Positions 46,973-56,589 of a DNA stretch of 64,000 bases are shown here, in pieces (positions within the stretch are counted from its first letter, which is position 1; each line of letters opens with the position of its first letter). This DNA comes from Aquidulcibacter paucihalophilus (lineage in GTDB: Bacteria > Pseudomonadota > Alphaproteobacteria > Caulobacterales > Aquidulcibacteraceae). The notes beneath the pieces are model-generated. The model did no database searches, had not been told where the DNA came from, and was given only the letters and a program-made list of their open reading frames with translations. The stretch spans positions 1 to 64,000 of the forward strand of contig NZ_NCSQ01000156.1 in the NCBI RefSeq assembly GCF_002105465.1. The letters are read 5' to 3'. Made by a program: the position numbers and the translations under genes.

Positions 46973-47425
46973 TCACAAACTCTTATAAAACAAGATCTTT
47001 GTGGGTTCGCCGGCAATCACATCGAGACCAGAGATCAGATAGCCGGCCTTGAGATTGAGGATGGCCATGGCCCGGTTAGGTTGGCGGGTGGCGGTCTCAA
47101 GCCCGCGAAAACCAGCCTCCTTCGCCCAAGTATGTTGAGCTGTCATCAAGGCAGCCGCAAGGCCTTGACCGCCTGCCTCTTCGGCGACTCCCCCGATCCA
47201 GGAGTTGAACACACCGCGATGACGCTCATAGCCCAGTTTAAGACCAAGGAGTTGCCCCTGCCCGTCCAAAGCCACATGGGCGTTAAGGTTACGTCGCCCT
47301 GAAAGTTTTTCGGCAAAATTCGACCAGTCATCGGGTAAAACTTTGTCAAGGAAGGCGGCAATGCTGTCAGCGTGCGCGATGCATCGCGGGCCATCCCACT
47401 GGTCAATCTGATAGTCTGGCATCAT
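46973..47425 (-). CDS. GNAT family acetyltransferase
   Basis: This is a predicted acetyl-CoA-dependent N-acyltransferase of about 150 residues. The acetyl-CoA loop is GGVAEEAGGQGLAAALM (about 86-102 of the protein), and NLKAGY forms the late GNAT signature. The substrate is unknown. GGGGACTTGAA precedes two adjacent ATG codons at 47425 and 47422. It converges on trpC. Confidence 0.75.
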   Translation of the reverse strand: MMPDYQIDQWDGPRCIAHADSIAAFLDKVLPDDWSNFAEKLSGRRNLNAHVALDGQGQLLGLKLGYERHRGVFNSWIGGVAEEAGGQGLAAALMTAQHTWAKEAGFRGLETATRQPNRAMAILNLKAGYLISGLDVIAGEPTKILFYKSL

Positions 47426-47502
47426 TTCAAGTCCCCACCTCGACATGGCCCGACGAGCACGTTAGACCAACCCCCTAAAATTACAATGAGGGAGCCTTTA
47501 GC

Positions 47503-47952
47503 ATGACCAAGACCACCACACTCGCTACACTTGCAGACTTGGCCGGCCAAGAAATTGGCGCGTCCGATTGGCTGTTGATCGATCAAGACCGCGTCAATCT
47601 GTTTGCGGACGCAACCGGCGACCACCAATGGATCCATGTTGACGTACCCCGCGCTACCAAGGAAATGGGCGGCCCGATTGCACACGGCTTTTTGACCCTG
47701 TCCTTGATTCCATTTTTGGGTAAGGACATCTTGAAAGTTGAAGGCGTTAGCCGCGGCATCAATTATGGCCTCAACAAAGTGCGATTCACCAATATGGTCC
47801 GCGTTGGTTCAAAAGTTCGCGCGGTGCAAAAACTATTGAGTGTCGAGCCCAAGTCCGGTGGCCTGATGCTGACCAGCGAAGTGACCATCGAAATCGAAGG
47901 CGAGGCCCGCCCTGCATGCGTGGCCGAAACCGTCAGCATGTTGTTTGCTTAA
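47503..47952 (+). CDS. MaoC-like (R)-specific enoyl-CoA hydratase
   Basis: It is a hot-dog-fold hydratase of 149 residues. The hydratase-2 motif FADATGDHQWIHVD supplies the catalytic pair D40 and H45. PhaJ-type relatives make (R)-3-hydroxyacyl-CoA, which could feed PhaC; that link is inference. GAGGGAG is a good ribosome site. ridA follows after 17 bp. Confidence 0.87.
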   Translation: MTKTTTLATLADLAGQEIGASDWLLIDQDRVNLFADATGDHQWIHVDVPRATKEMGGPIAHGFLTLSLIPFLGKDILKVEGVSRGINYGLNKVRFTNMVRVGSKVRAVQKLLSVEPKSGGLMLTSEVTIEIEGEARPACVAETVSMLFA

Positions 47953-47969
47953 TCACCCAAGGAATCAAG

Positions 47970-48431
47970 ATGTCTCGCATTGAAGCTCGCCTGCAGGAAC
48001 TCGGCATCATTCTGCCAAACCCGCCTGCGCCGGTCGCCAGCTATGTGCCCTTCACACGTGTGGGCGGTTTGGTCCATATTTCGGGTCAAGTCTCTCGTGC
48101 CGCCGATGGTGACCATTTAGGGCGGTTGGGTGGCAATCTCACCCTCGAGCAAGGTCAAGCCGCGGCCCGTGTTTGCGGTCTCAACCTGCTCGCACAATTA
48201 AAGGCCGCTTGCGGTGGGGATTTGGATCGACTGGTGCAAGTCATAAAGCTGAATGGCTTTGTGAATGTCACGCCCGAATTTGACCCCATCCCCCAAGTAA
48301 TGAACGGCTGTTCGGATCTGATGGTCGAAGTCTTGGGCGATTCTGGCAAACATGCCCGTTCTGCCGTGGGCGTTGCGAACCTGCCGATGGGCTTTGCGGT
48401 GGAAGTAGACGGCGTCTTTGAAATCGCTTGA
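47970..48431 (+). CDS. RidA family protein
   Basis: It is a member of the YjgF/YER057c/UK114 family that hydrolyses reactive enamine/imine intermediates. About 153 residues, with HISGQVSR near the N-terminus and a conserved RSAVGVANLPMGFAVEV ending. The arginine in RSAVGV is the residue used by active RidA proteins. AAGGA precedes the ATG; the upstream frame to 47916 lies within maoC and is not used. It is coexpressed with the MaoC gene. Confidence 0.85.
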   Translation: MSRIEARLQELGIILPNPPAPVASYVPFTRVGGLVHISGQVSRAADGDHLGRLGGNLTLEQGQAAARVCGLNLLAQLKAACGGDLDRLVQVIKLNGFVNVTPEFDPIPQVMNGCSDLMVEVLGDSGKHARSAVGVANLPMGFAVEVDGVFEIA

Positions 48432-48444
48432 CCTTGAGCCTGAG

Positions 48445-48488
48445 TTGGCCAGCAGCTTGCCTCAGGGATGGGGTGCTCTGCTGGCCAA
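48445..48488. terminator. Inverted repeat joining convergent gene ends
   Basis: TTGGCCAGCAG (48445-48455) and CTGCTGGCCAA (48478-48488) form a perfect 11-bp stem. Its right arm lies inside the last codons of the DUF2721 gene. There is no T-run, yet its position between two convergent genes suggests a shared stop or stabilising structure. Confidence 0.4.
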
Positions 48489-48932
48489 GAGTTCCGCCCG
48501 TACCCGCAAAGATTTTCGGGCATAAGAAATCTCAATCAAAAATGAGATCAGCCCGCCAATGAGCGAGGCCATAGTGGCGATAAATAAGAGTGCCACGACG
48601 CGGGATAAATCAATTGAAATCAGCTCTACCGAAAACAAGGCGACGATAAGCAAACATACCAAAAGGATGGCGATTGTCGACAAAGTGATGGCATTATGAA
48701 TCCAGTTCATGCGCTGATCGAGTACCCGCAGCTCTGCCAAATGCCGACGGGTGGGTGCGCCTGAGCCAACGAGGGACTCTAAATCTTGCTCAATCACGCG
48801 GCCACGATCGACCACACGCGCCAGACGCGATGTTAGGACATTGAGCAATGTCCCAATCCCTGCGATCAGGAAGACGGGCGCAATGGACAGTTGGATGATC
48901 TGAACTATGTCATGTGAGGACGCAATCGGCAT
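48462..48932 (-). CDS. DUF2721 family membrane protein
   Basis: This 156-residue protein has three predicted membrane segments (about 13-33, 80-102 and 112-136). The conserved NVLTSRLARVVDR segment and an R-rich region before the second helix match DUF2721. The function is not known. It converges on ridA and is divergent from the COG3146 gene. Confidence 0.8.
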   Translation of the reverse strand: MPIASSHDIVQIIQLSIAPVFLIAGIGTLLNVLTSRLARVVDRGRVIEQDLESLVGSGAPTRRHLAELRVLDQRMNWIHNAITLSTIAILLVCLLIVALFSVELISIDLSRVVALLFIATMASLIGGLISFLIEISYARKSLRVRAELLASRAPHP

Positions 48933-49036
48933 GAGAGCAGTCTAGGATCCAATTGGAAAAAGGTCGATCCTTATCCCGTGCCGCGCGCAGCAGACGGCCT
49001 TTCCAGCAGGCCGAACCTCGATAAGCTAAGGCCAAG

Positions 49037-50242
49037 ATGACAGAAGCAGCTGAGCCCTCCCCCCACGAACCTGCGTTTACGATCAAGATCGTCAATCATA
49101 TCGCAGATGTGCCGCGGGAGACTTGGGATGGGCTGGCCAATCCCACAGGCGTGGCATTTGACCCGTTTTTGAGTTGGGACTTCCTGCAAGCCCTAGAAGA
49201 AAGCGGGTGTGCGACAAGCTTTACCGGCTGGGGTGGGCGCCATCTTCTCTGCCTGGATGGCGAGCAAAATGTGGTTGGCCTCGTGCCGTTGTGGTTGAAG
49301 TCCCATTCCCAGGGTGAATATGTCTTCGACCATAATTTCGCCGATGCGTGGCAGCGTGCTGGCGGGCGGTGGTATCCAAAACTGACCAGTGCAGTGCCCT
49401 TCACCCCCGTGCCCGGTCGCAGGCTTTTGGTTAAGCCTGATGAAGATGCAGGCCTAATCCGGGTGGCCCTGATCTCGGCGCTGGAGCAAATTGGGGCCCA
49501 AAGCGGGCTTGCAACCGTTCAGGTCAATTTCGCCAAGGATGAGGATTTGGCTGCATTGAAAACGTGCAAGTGGCTGTTGCGCGAGGATCGGCAATTTCAC
49601 TTTTTCAATCAAGGCTATCAAAGCTTTGATGATTTTCTAGCCGAGCTGTCTTCCGATAAGCGCAAGAATTTGCGGAAAGAGCGGGCCAAGGCCCAAGAAG
49701 GTTTAGAGATTTTGCGTCTGACGGGGCCAGATATCCACGAAGAGCATTGGGATCATTTCTTTGAATGCTATCAGGATACAGGGGCCCGCAAATGGGGCAC
49801 ACCTTATCTGAACCGCCGCTTCTTCTCGCTTCTGGGCGAGCGGATGGCCGATCGGCTCGTGCTGATCTTGGCTAAAGAGGGTAACCGCTTCATCGCCTCA
49901 GCGCTCAACTTTCTAGGTTCTGACACGATTTTTGGCCGCTGGTGGGGACGGCTCGAAGACCGGCCCTTCCTACACTTCGAGCTCTGCTATTATCAGGCAA
50001 TCGATGAAGCTATTGCGCGTGGCCTTGCCCGCGTTGAAGCCGGTGCGCAAGGTGGCCACAAGCTGGCGCGCGGCTATGTGCCGGTATCGACTTGGCAAGC
50101 CAGCTGGATTGCCGACCTTGGTCTGCGGGGCGCCATTGCCGACTATCTGCAGCGGGAGCGAGCCGCCATTGCCGATGATACCCTTTGGCTCAAAGAGCGA
50201 ACCCCTTTCCGCCACGTCGTTCAACAGGTGGTCAGGTCCTAA
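49037..50242 (+). CDS. COG3146 predicted N-acyltransferase
   Basis: This 401-residue cytosolic protein belongs to the COG3146/DUF482 group, distantly related to GNAT and FemAB-like acyltransferases. Visible landmarks are DPFLSWDFLQALEESG, LSSDKRKNLRKERAKA and the late GAQGGHKLARGY. The substrate is not established. The N-terminal acidic tail is short. It is a single gene between DUF2721 and a small OmdA-like ORF. Confidence 0.83.
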   Translation: MTEAAEPSPHEPAFTIKIVNHIADVPRETWDGLANPTGVAFDPFLSWDFLQALEESGCATSFTGWGGRHLLCLDGEQNVVGLVPLWLKSHSQGEYVFDHNFADAWQRAGGRWYPKLTSAVPFTPVPGRRLLVKPDEDAGLIRVALISALEQIGAQSGLATVQVNFAKDEDLAALKTCKWLLREDRQFHFFNQGYQSFDDFLAELSSDKRKNLRKERAKAQEGLEILRLTGPDIHEEHWDHFFECYQDTGARKWGTPYLNRRFFSLLGERMADRLVLILAKEGNRFIASALNFLGSDTIFGRWWGRLEDRPFLHFELCYYQAIDEAIARGLARVEAGAQGGHKLARGYVPVSTWQASWIADLGLRGAIADYLQRERAAIADDTLWLKERTPFRHVVQQVVRS

Positions 50243-50329
50243 GCCATTCTTTCGTTTTGCTTCCAAAACTATCGACGCATGTTAGCTTTACTTACGTCAC
50301 ATAAGACAAAACAAAGATCGTGAGCAAAA

Positions 50330-50530
50330 ATGGGAGAGTATCACCAAGATTTCGAAGCAGCACTGGCTAGCGATGAGCTAGCTCGGCAGACGTTTAGCTG
50401 GCTTGCCCCCAGCCATCGTCATGATTTTGTTGTGTGGATTGAAGCCGCCGTGGCAGAGCGGGATCGGTTGACGCGCATCCAAGCAGCCATGGATATATTG
50501 GCAGGGCGAGAGGCCGTGCGCCGCAATTGA
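50330..50530 (+). CDS. Small YdeI/OmpD-associated-like protein
   Basis: This 66-residue protein resembles the C-terminal helical part of the YdeI/OmdA family (SHRHDFVVWIEAAVAERDRLTRIQAAMDIL). A stand-alone short form is plausible. GTGAGC lies about 9 nt upstream of the ATG and is a weak ribosome site. The function is unknown. Confidence 0.6.
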   Translation: MGEYHQDFEAALASDELARQTFSWLAPSHRHDFVVWIEAAVAERDRLTRIQAAMDILAGREAVRRN

Positions 50531-50613
50531 GTGCGGATTGCGATCAGGTTTGGCCATAGCCGATTTCAACTTTGATTGGAATCACGCAAGGGTTCTGGGG
50601 AAAGGCCCATCCC

Positions 50614-51045
50614 ATGCACCTATTCAGACCCTATGATCCCCAAAACATCTTTGCGAAGATTTTGCGCGGCGAGATGCCATGTTTCAAAGTCTATGAAGAT
50701 GAGGTGTGTCTCGCTTTTCTCGACATTTTCCCACAAGGCCCCGGCCACACGTTGGTGGTACCCAAAGTCGCGGCCACCAATCTGCTGAACATGCCCGCAG
50801 ACGCGCTAGGCACCTATATGGTTAGCGTTCAGAAAGTTGCTAAAGCGGTGCAAAAAGCCTTTCAAGCCGATGGTCTGACGGTGTTTCAATTCAATGGCGC
50901 AGCGGGCGGGCAGACCGTCTTTCACCTGCACTTCCATTTGATACCGCGGCAAGAAGGCGTTGGTCTCAAAAGCCATGGGCAAGGCGGCAAGGCCTCTGAA
51001 GAAGATCTGCTTGCCCATCAGGCAGCCATTATCGCAGCCTTTTAA
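50614..51045 (+). CDS. HIT family protein (Hint-like)
   Basis: It is a nucleotide-binding hydrolase of the histidine-triad superfamily, 143 residues. The triad reads HLHFHL (104-109), with QNIFAKILRGEMP near the start. The ATG at 50614 follows AAAGG by about 8 nt; a longer frame from 50572 is less likely. Substrates are probably AMP-linked nucleotides, by analogy. It precedes a membrane protein gene by 12 bp. Confidence 0.88.
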   Translation: MHLFRPYDPQNIFAKILRGEMPCFKVYEDEVCLAFLDIFPQGPGHTLVVPKVAATNLLNMPADALGTYMVSVQKVAKAVQKAFQADGLTVFQFNGAAGGQTVFHLHFHLIPRQEGVGLKSHGQGGKASEEDLLAHQAAIIAAF

Positions 51046-51057
51046 GCCCCCTGCCCG

Positions 51058-51765
51058 ATGGTTTATCGCACGATTGATGCTGCCCTTGTTCTCCAGACCC
51101 TAGAAAAGCTGCGGCTACGCATTGGCGAACGCTTCCCTCAAGCGGGCTTAGGTAAGGTTTGTGCAGAGCTCGCCGTGTTGGCGGGCGATACCCAATCTAG
51201 GGTAACGGGTCTGGCCAAGCCCATGATTTGGATTCGCATTGGCGTGGGTTTGATTTTGGCAGCTGGGGCCAGTCTTGCTGCTTATGGCATTCACGCCATC
51301 GGCTTTAAGTCTGGTGAGGCAGAGATGTTGTCTCTCGTCTCGGGCCTTGAATCCGCGGTCAATCTTTTGCTGGTCATGGGTGCCGGGATATTCTCGCTGA
51401 CCAGCTTCGAGGCACGCCTGAAGCGCCACACCGCCATGCGCGCGCTACATGAATTACGCTCGATCATTCATGTCATCGACATGCACCAATTGACCAAGGA
51501 CCCGGTTATGGTCGGGGCTGCCCGCACGAAGGCAAGCCCAGATCATGTGCTCTCTCCCTTTGAATTGGTGCGTTATCTCGATTATTGCTCAGAGATGTTG
51601 TCACTCTCGGGCAAGCTCGCCGCCCTCTATGCGCAAGATTTTAACGACCCAGACGTGATTGAAGCAGCCTCGGACATTGAGCAATTGGCGACCAATCTGT
51701 CGCAAAAAGTGTGGCAGAAAATCACAATCGTCCAAACCAGCAATCCGACCATGAACCCGGCCTGA
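51058..51765 (+). CDS. Membrane protein of unknown function
   Basis: I do not recognise this 235-residue protein. Two hydrophobic stretches (about 55-78 and 95-118) form a hairpin in the membrane, with long soluble parts on both sides. The C-terminal part is mainly helical. It lies 12 bp after the HIT gene and is probably cotranscribed with it; the link in function is not evident. Confidence 0.68.
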   Translation: MVYRTIDAALVLQTLEKLRLRIGERFPQAGLGKVCAELAVLAGDTQSRVTGLAKPMIWIRIGVGLILAAGASLAAYGIHAIGFKSGEAEMLSLVSGLESAVNLLLVMGAGIFSLTSFEARLKRHTAMRALHELRSIIHVIDMHQLTKDPVMVGAARTKASPDHVLSPFELVRYLDYCSEMLSLSGKLAALYAQDFNDPDVIEAASDIEQLATNLSQKVWQKITIVQTSNPTMNPA

Positions 51766-51847
51766 AACCGCCCCCTCAGTCCTCAACCCCCTATTTAGGT
51801 AATTGTAAGGACAGCTGTGCCATACAGTCTCGACTGTGGGAGTTGTG

Positions 51848-52711
51848 ATGATGGCGAATTGGGTTAGTCGGGCGCTGGCAGATATTGAAACACAGACGGA
51901 AAGTGCTTCTGGCGTTGCCGCTCTGCGGGCCGCCATGATGCAGGACGGCGTGATCGGCGAAACCGAAGCCCGCGAACTGATCGCCATTCATCGTGCGGGT
52001 AAGCGGCCCTCCGGCGAAGCGGGCTGGGCAGACCTGTTTGTGGAAGCTATGACCGATTACTTCGCACTCAGCCGCGAAGTTCCCCATTATCGCGAAGACG
52101 AACTCAACCCCAATTGGTGTCATGCCATCAGGCGCGCGGTTGACGCTTTGTCATTTGATACGCTTCGCAATGTTGAAAGCGGTACCAGCTATAACGAGCG
52201 CCTCGCAGCCCAAGGCGTGACAGAGCCAGATGCCCAGGTGTTGATTGATGCCTTTACCGCTGACGGGATGGTTCTAGATGCCACAGAGATCCGGGTCCTG
52301 ACGGCCCTATTTGCCCGTGCCACGGTCTATCCAGCCAATTTGCGGAGTTTTGCATGGCGGGCGGTACAGGCCAGCGTTCTGGCCGACAAAACCATCCAAG
52401 CCCATGAAGTTAAACTGGTGCGGGCGATCATCATGGGCCCTGCCAGCCTTTCGGGCATTGCCGTGGATCAGGCTGAAGCCGATATGCTGTGTGCCCTCGA
52501 CCAAGCGGTTTCAGACGCACACAAAGATCCAAGCTGGACGGTCTTGTTTGCGCAAGGCGTCGGAAATTACCTGTTGTTTGCAGGCGGGACGCCCGGACGC
52601 GTGGATGCGAAGGAATGTATCTGGTTGAATGAGAAACTCAACCACGGACCCACGACCGCAACAAAGGCTCTGGAAGCCTTTCTTGCAGCCGAAGTCAGTT
52701 CAAACGCCTAA
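51848..52711 (+). CDS. Unrecognised protein with internal repeats
   Basis: This cytosolic protein of about 287 residues matches no family I know. It contains a duplicated helical unit: the 40 residues starting at EARELIAIHRAG and those starting at EADMLCALDQAV align without gaps with 11 identities, both having a central W and LF. A partly similar unit lies between them. Acidic loops before each helix recall TerB or EF-hand-like repeats, without a clear metal motif. GGGAG precedes the ATG at 51848. It converges on clpA. Confidence 0.7.
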   Translation: MMANWVSRALADIETQTESASGVAALRAAMMQDGVIGETEARELIAIHRAGKRPSGEAGWADLFVEAMTDYFALSREVPHYREDELNPNWCHAIRRAVDALSFDTLRNVESGTSYNERLAAQGVTEPDAQVLIDAFTADGMVLDATEIRVLTALFARATVYPANLRSFAWRAVQASVLADKTIQAHEVKLVRAIIMGPASLSGIAVDQAEADMLCALDQAVSDAHKDPSWTVLFAQGVGNYLLFAGGTPGRVDAKECIWLNEKLNHGPTTATKALEAFLAAEVSSNA

Positions 52712-52723
52712 AGCGCTTCAGGC

Positions 52724-55069
52724 TCAACTTCCAGAATCGGCATCCTCAGCTTCTGGCTGGGCAGCCCCCTTTTTGCCGGGCTTTGGCAAGGCAGGCTCAA
52801 AGAAGAAGGTGAGTTGTTCGGCTTGCTCGTTTTCGACATCGACGCGAACCAAGCCACCCTTCTTAAGCTTGCCAAACAGCAATTCGTCCGCCAGCGGCTT
52901 TTTAATGTGCTCTTGGATCAAGCGGCCCAGCGGACGAGCACCCATGGCAGGATCATAGCCACGAATGGCCAACCATGTGCGGGCGGCATCCGTCAATTCA
53001 ATCTCAACCTGACGATCGGCCAGTTGGGCTTCCAATTGCAAGACGAATTTATCGACCACATTGGCAACGATTTCTGGCGTCAGGGCTTTGAAGTGAATAA
53101 CCGCGTCGAGACGATTGCGGAATTCAGGCGTAAACAAACGCTTGATGGCTTCGCTCTCTTCATCATCCTTCTTGCCGCGACCAAAGCCAATGCCGTCTTT
53201 GGCGGCGTCCGAAGCGCCCGCATTGGTGGTCATAATCAGCACCACATTGCGGAAGTCGACCTTCTTGCCATTGGCATCAGTCAAAGAACCATGATCCATG
53301 ACTTGCAACAAGATATTGTAGAGGTCTGGGTGGGCTTTTTCGATTTCATCCAAGAGCAAGACACAATGGGGATGCTGGTCGATCCCGTCGGTCAACAAGC
53401 CGCCTTGATCAAAGCCGACATAGCCTGGAGGAGCACCGATCAAGCGGCTGACCGAGTGGCGCTCCATATATTCGGACATGTCAAAGCGCAGCATCTCCAC
53501 GCCCATCGTATTTGCCAATTGCTTGGCTGCCTCGGTTTTACCAACCCCGGTGGGACCTGAGAACAGGTAAGAGCCAATGGGCTTATTGGGATCGCGCAGA
53601 CCTGCCCGGGCGAGCTTGATAGACGCCGCCAAAGCCGTCAGCGCATTATCTTGACCAAAGACGACCCGCCGCAAATCAGTTTCCAAGGTGCGCAGGGCTT
53701 CGGTGTCGGACTTGGTGACAGACTTGGAAGGGATGCGGGCGATCTTGGCAACAACTGCCTCAATCTCTTTAACGCCAATCGTCTTTTTGCGCTTGCTTTC
53801 TGGCAAAAGCATTTGGCTAGCCCCGGTCTCATCGATCACATCGATGGCCTTATCGGGCAGCTTACGGTCGCCAATATATTTGGCCGATAATTCAACCGCA
53901 GCCTTGATAGCTTCGGCAGTAAAGCGAACCTTATGATGTTCCTCATAGGCAGATTTTAGGCCCAAAAGGATTTTCACCGTGTCGGGGATGGAAGGCTCGA
54001 CCACATCGATCTTTTGGAAGCGCCGCACCAAAGCGCGGTCCTTCTCAAAATGCTGGCGATATTCCTTATAAGTCGTAGAGCCCATGCACCGCATGGTGCC
54101 AGATTGAAGCGCGGGCTTAAGCAGGTTTGACGCATCCATCGCCCCGCCACTGGTGGCCCCTGCCCCGATCACCGTATGGATTTCGTCGATGAAAAGAATG
54201 GCATTGGGGTGGGCTTCAAGTTCCTTGACCACCTGCTTTAAGCGCTCTTCAAAGTCACCGCGATAGCGTGTGCCAGCCAAGAGTGCGCCCATATCAAGCG
54301 AGAAAATCGTCGATTCCGCCAGGATTTCTGGCACATCCCCTTCCACAATGCGGCGCGCTAAACCTTCGGCGATTGCGGTTTTGCCAACGCCTGGATCACC
54401 AACCAAAAGCGGATTATTCTTCTGACGGCGGCACAGGATTTGGATTGCACGCTCCACTTCATCAACACGGCCAATCAACGGATCGACCCGACCCTTGCGC
54501 GACTTTTCATTCAAGTCGACACAATAAGTCGCCAAGGCTTCACCCGTGCTGGGTTTTTCCTTCGAGGTAGCGCTTTCTTCTTGCCGCTCTTCTGAAGCGC
54601 CTTTGACGCGCTTCTGCTCGGTCATGCCAGGACGTTTGGCTACGCCATGGGAGATGAAATTGACCGCGTCATAGCGGGTCATGTCTTGTTCTTGCAGGAA
54701 GTAAGCCGCATGGCTCTCGCGCTCTGAGAACAGAGCCACCAAAACATTCGCGCCGGTGACCTCGGTGCGACCCGAGCTTTCGACATGGATGACGGCGCGC
54801 TGGATAACACGTTGGAATCCCGCAGTCGGCCGCGCTTCGCTTTCGCCGGAAACGATGAGGTTTTTGAGCTCCCCTTCAATATAGCCAATCAGGTCCGCCT
54901 TAAGGCGATCCAAGTCTACATTACAGGCTTTGAGAACATGGGCGGCATCTTCATCTTCAATGAGAGCAACAAGCAGATGTTCAAGGGTTGCATATTCATG
55001 CTTATGCTCATTAGCGAAAGCGATAGCACGGTGGAGCGATTGTTCTAGGCCGCGGGAGAATGATGGCAC
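52724..55069 (-). CDS. clpA: ATP-dependent Clp protease ATP-binding subunit ClpA
   Basis: It is an AAA+ unfoldase that feeds substrates to ClpP. An N-terminal Clp-N domain is followed by two AAA modules with Walker [10 protein letters not shown] and [19 protein letters not shown] and [11 protein letters not shown] are the Walker B regions. The length of 781 residues and an extended acidic/Lys-rich tail are typical. It lies 3 bp after clpS, as expected for the N-end-rule pair. Confidence 0.95.
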   Translation of the reverse strand: MPSFSRGLEQSLHRAIAFANEHKHEYATLEHLLVALIEDEDAAHVLKACNVDLDRLKADLIGYIEGELKNLIVSGESEARPTAGFQRVIQRAVIHVESSGRTEVTGANVLVALFSERESHAAYFLQEQDMTRYDAVNFISHGVAKRPGMTEQKRVKGASEERQEESATSKEKPSTGEALATYCVDLNEKSRKGRVDPLIGRVDEVERAIQILCRRQKNNPLLVGDPGVGKTAIAEGLARRIVEGDVPEILAESTIFSLDMGALLAGTRYRGDFEERLKQVVKELEAHPNAILFIDEIHTVIGAGATSGGAMDASNLLKPALQSGTMRCMGSTTYKEYRQHFEKDRALVRRFQKIDVVEPSIPDTVKILLGLKSAYEEHHKVRFTAEAIKAAVELSAKYIGDRKLPDKAIDVIDETGASQMLLPESKRKKTIGVKEIEAVVAKIARIPSKSVTKSDTEALRTLETDLRRVVFGQDNALTALAASIKLARAGLRDPNKPIGSYLFSGPTGVGKTEAAKQLANTMGVEMLRFDMSEYMERHSVSRLIGAPPGYVGFDQGGLLTDGIDQHPHCVLLLDEIEKAHPDLYNILLQVMDHGSLTDANGKKVDFRNVVLIMTTNAGASDAAKDGIGFGRGKKDDEESEAIKRLFTPEFRNRLDAVIHFKALTPEIVANVVDKFVLQLEAQLADRQVEIELTDAARTWLAIRGYDPAMGARPLGRLIQEHIKKPLADELLFGKLKKGGLVRVDVENEQAEQLTFFFEPALPKPGKKGAAQPEAEDADSGS

Positions 55070-55072
55070 GTT

Positions 55073-55450
55073 CTACTCCTTTTCCATGGTACATTGCAGG
55101 GGATGTTGATTGCGTCGCGCCAAATCGAGGACTTGGGCAACTTTGGTCTCAGCAACTTCGTAGGAATAAATGCCGCACACACCGACCCCCGATTGATGCA
55201 CATGCAACATAATACGTGTCGCACTCTCACGGGTTTTGTTGAAGAAGCGCTCTAAAACATAAACCACAAACTCCATCGGCGTGTAGTCATCATTCAAAAC
55301 CAGCACCCGATAGAGTGAAGGCTTTTTCGTCTTTGGCTTGGCCCGCGCTACGACGGCGGTGCTACGGCCGCCACCAGGGACATTCCCATCTGTGCCAAAA
55401 CCATCATCGTCCATGTCGTCACCGCGTTCGTCGCTCATCTGATCTACCAT
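55073..55450 (-). CDS. clpS: ClpS adaptor protein
   Basis: It delivers N-degron substrates to ClpA. The conserved core is [21 protein letters not shown], with [11 protein letters not shown] later. A disordered acidic N-terminal tail precedes it. The start at 55450 or a Met four codons later are both possible. It is cotranscribed with clpA. Confidence 0.92.
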   Translation of the reverse strand: MVDQMSDERGDDMDDDGFGTDGNVPGGGRSTAVVARAKPKTKKPSLYRVLVLNDDYTPMEFVVYVLERFFNKTRESATRIMLHVHQSGVGVCGIYSYEVAETKVAQVLDLARRNQHPLQCTMEKE

Positions 55451-55607
55451 TTCATGACGTCTGCGTTAGCAGACACTATGCTTGGGCTTCTGAGAGAAGC
55501 ACAATCATTGTTTATAGATAAGTGCTTCGCGACGTTCTGGAAGCCTAAAACATGTGCAAGGGCTGGATAAGATCGCAGCAGCCCTTAACTCGCCGTCATT
55601 AAGGCAC

Positions 55608-55642
55608 AAAAAAGGGTCCGAGACATGCTCGGACCCCTTTAA
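55608..55642. terminator. Terminator after phasin gene
   Basis: GGGTCCGAG (55614-55622) pairs with CTCGGACCC (55628-55636) around a 5-nt loop. On the minus strand it is followed by TTTTTT, ending the phasin transcript before clpS. A short T-run also occurs on the plus strand. Confidence 0.82.
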
Positions 55643-55659
55643 TTCTGGGCGCTATCCGC

Positions 55660-56214
55660 TTAGCGGGCAGATTGAATCGAAGACCACACGGCGCTGGTAC
55701 GCTCACTGATTGGCTTGACCGACTCCTTCATCGCACCAAGCATGATGTCGGATACTTTGGTGAATTCGGCGAAATAGGTGCTCATTGCCGACTTTGCGTA
55801 ATCGGCCTGGATTTCGACAGCCTCTTGCAAGGACTTAACCCCACCCAAGCTCTTGGCGGTTTCCGTTGCCAACGTTGCCGAGGATTGAAGATAGGCGATG
55901 GAAACTTCCGAAGCTTGCTTCACGCCTTCAGCAGCAATTTTCGCCGAAGCGGTCAGAGCTTCCAAATTCGCCTTGCTGTGCACAAACGCCTCGCCGAAGC
56001 TGGCTTGCAACTTTTCATAACCGGCTTGGAATGCTTCGGCGGTAGGGGTGATTACGGATTCGATCTTGTCTGACATGGTCAGTCTCTCCTGCTTGGTGGA
56101 TTCGAGAACGGGTTCGGTACAGCTTTTCGGTTCTGATCGTTCAGATGGGGAGGGTTTAGCCACGGCCGACTTCAACCGATTTGCCGGCGTCGTGCGCTTT
56201 CTTGTGGTCGCCAT
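55660..56214 (-). CDS. phaP: Phasin family protein (PHA granule-associated)
   Basis: It is an amphipathic granule-coating protein. The helical phasin domain runs from MSDKIESVITPTAEAFQAGYE to the end and is rich in Ala, Ser and Lys. Two in-frame starts each have a good ribosome site: ATG at 56214 (GGAGAG) and ATG at 56076 (AGGAGA). The long form adds about 46 basic Pro/Ser/Lys-rich residues, and the short form of 138 residues is the classic size. A frame to 56271 exists but is less likely. It ends at the terminator near 55620, so it is separate from clpS. It complements phaC at 9138. Confidence 0.85.
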   Translation of the reverse strand: MATTRKRTTPANRLKSAVAKPSPSERSEPKSCTEPVLESTKQERLTMSDKIESVITPTAEAFQAGYEKLQASFGEAFVHSKANLEALTASAKIAAEGVKQASEVSIAYLQSSATLATETAKSLGGVKSLQEAVEIQADYAKSAMSTYFAEFTKVSDIMLGAMKESVKPISERTSAVWSSIQSAR

Positions 56215-56285
56215 CGTATCTCTCCGCGAAAAAGAACATCGATACGGACACAGCCGACACATCGACTTCATCCAATTCTATTTCG

Positions 56286-56317
56286 CAGTTGCAGCATGCA
56301 CCTTCGCATCTGCAGCG
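56286..56317. promoter_or_regulatory. TGC-rich candidate PhaR site before the phasin gene
   Basis: Six GCA triplets fall within 32 bp, including TTGCAGCA at 56289-56296, which reads TGCTGCAA on the phasin strand. It is identical to the eight bases at 9067-9074 upstream of phaC. It lies 75 bp before the long phasin start. Confidence 0.35.
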
Positions 56318-56589
56318 TCAAGCTTTTCGTGAGCAGTTTGCATCTCTTTTACGCAATTTTACGAAGTTTGAGGGGCTAGTCCCTCAAAAACCTTTCCTGC
56401 GCCCTTGCCCAACACAGCTGGTAAACTTAGTTACCCGTGGGGCGGCAAACCTGTCTGCAAGTCATTGAGATGACAGGTTCGTGTGGGAGAGTTCAATTGA
56501 CAGCAAGGAAAAGAGTGCTCAGAAAAGCGGCGGCTTTCATTGTGCCTGCCCCCAAACGTAGTCCAGCTTGGTGCTGGTCTGCCGCGTTA

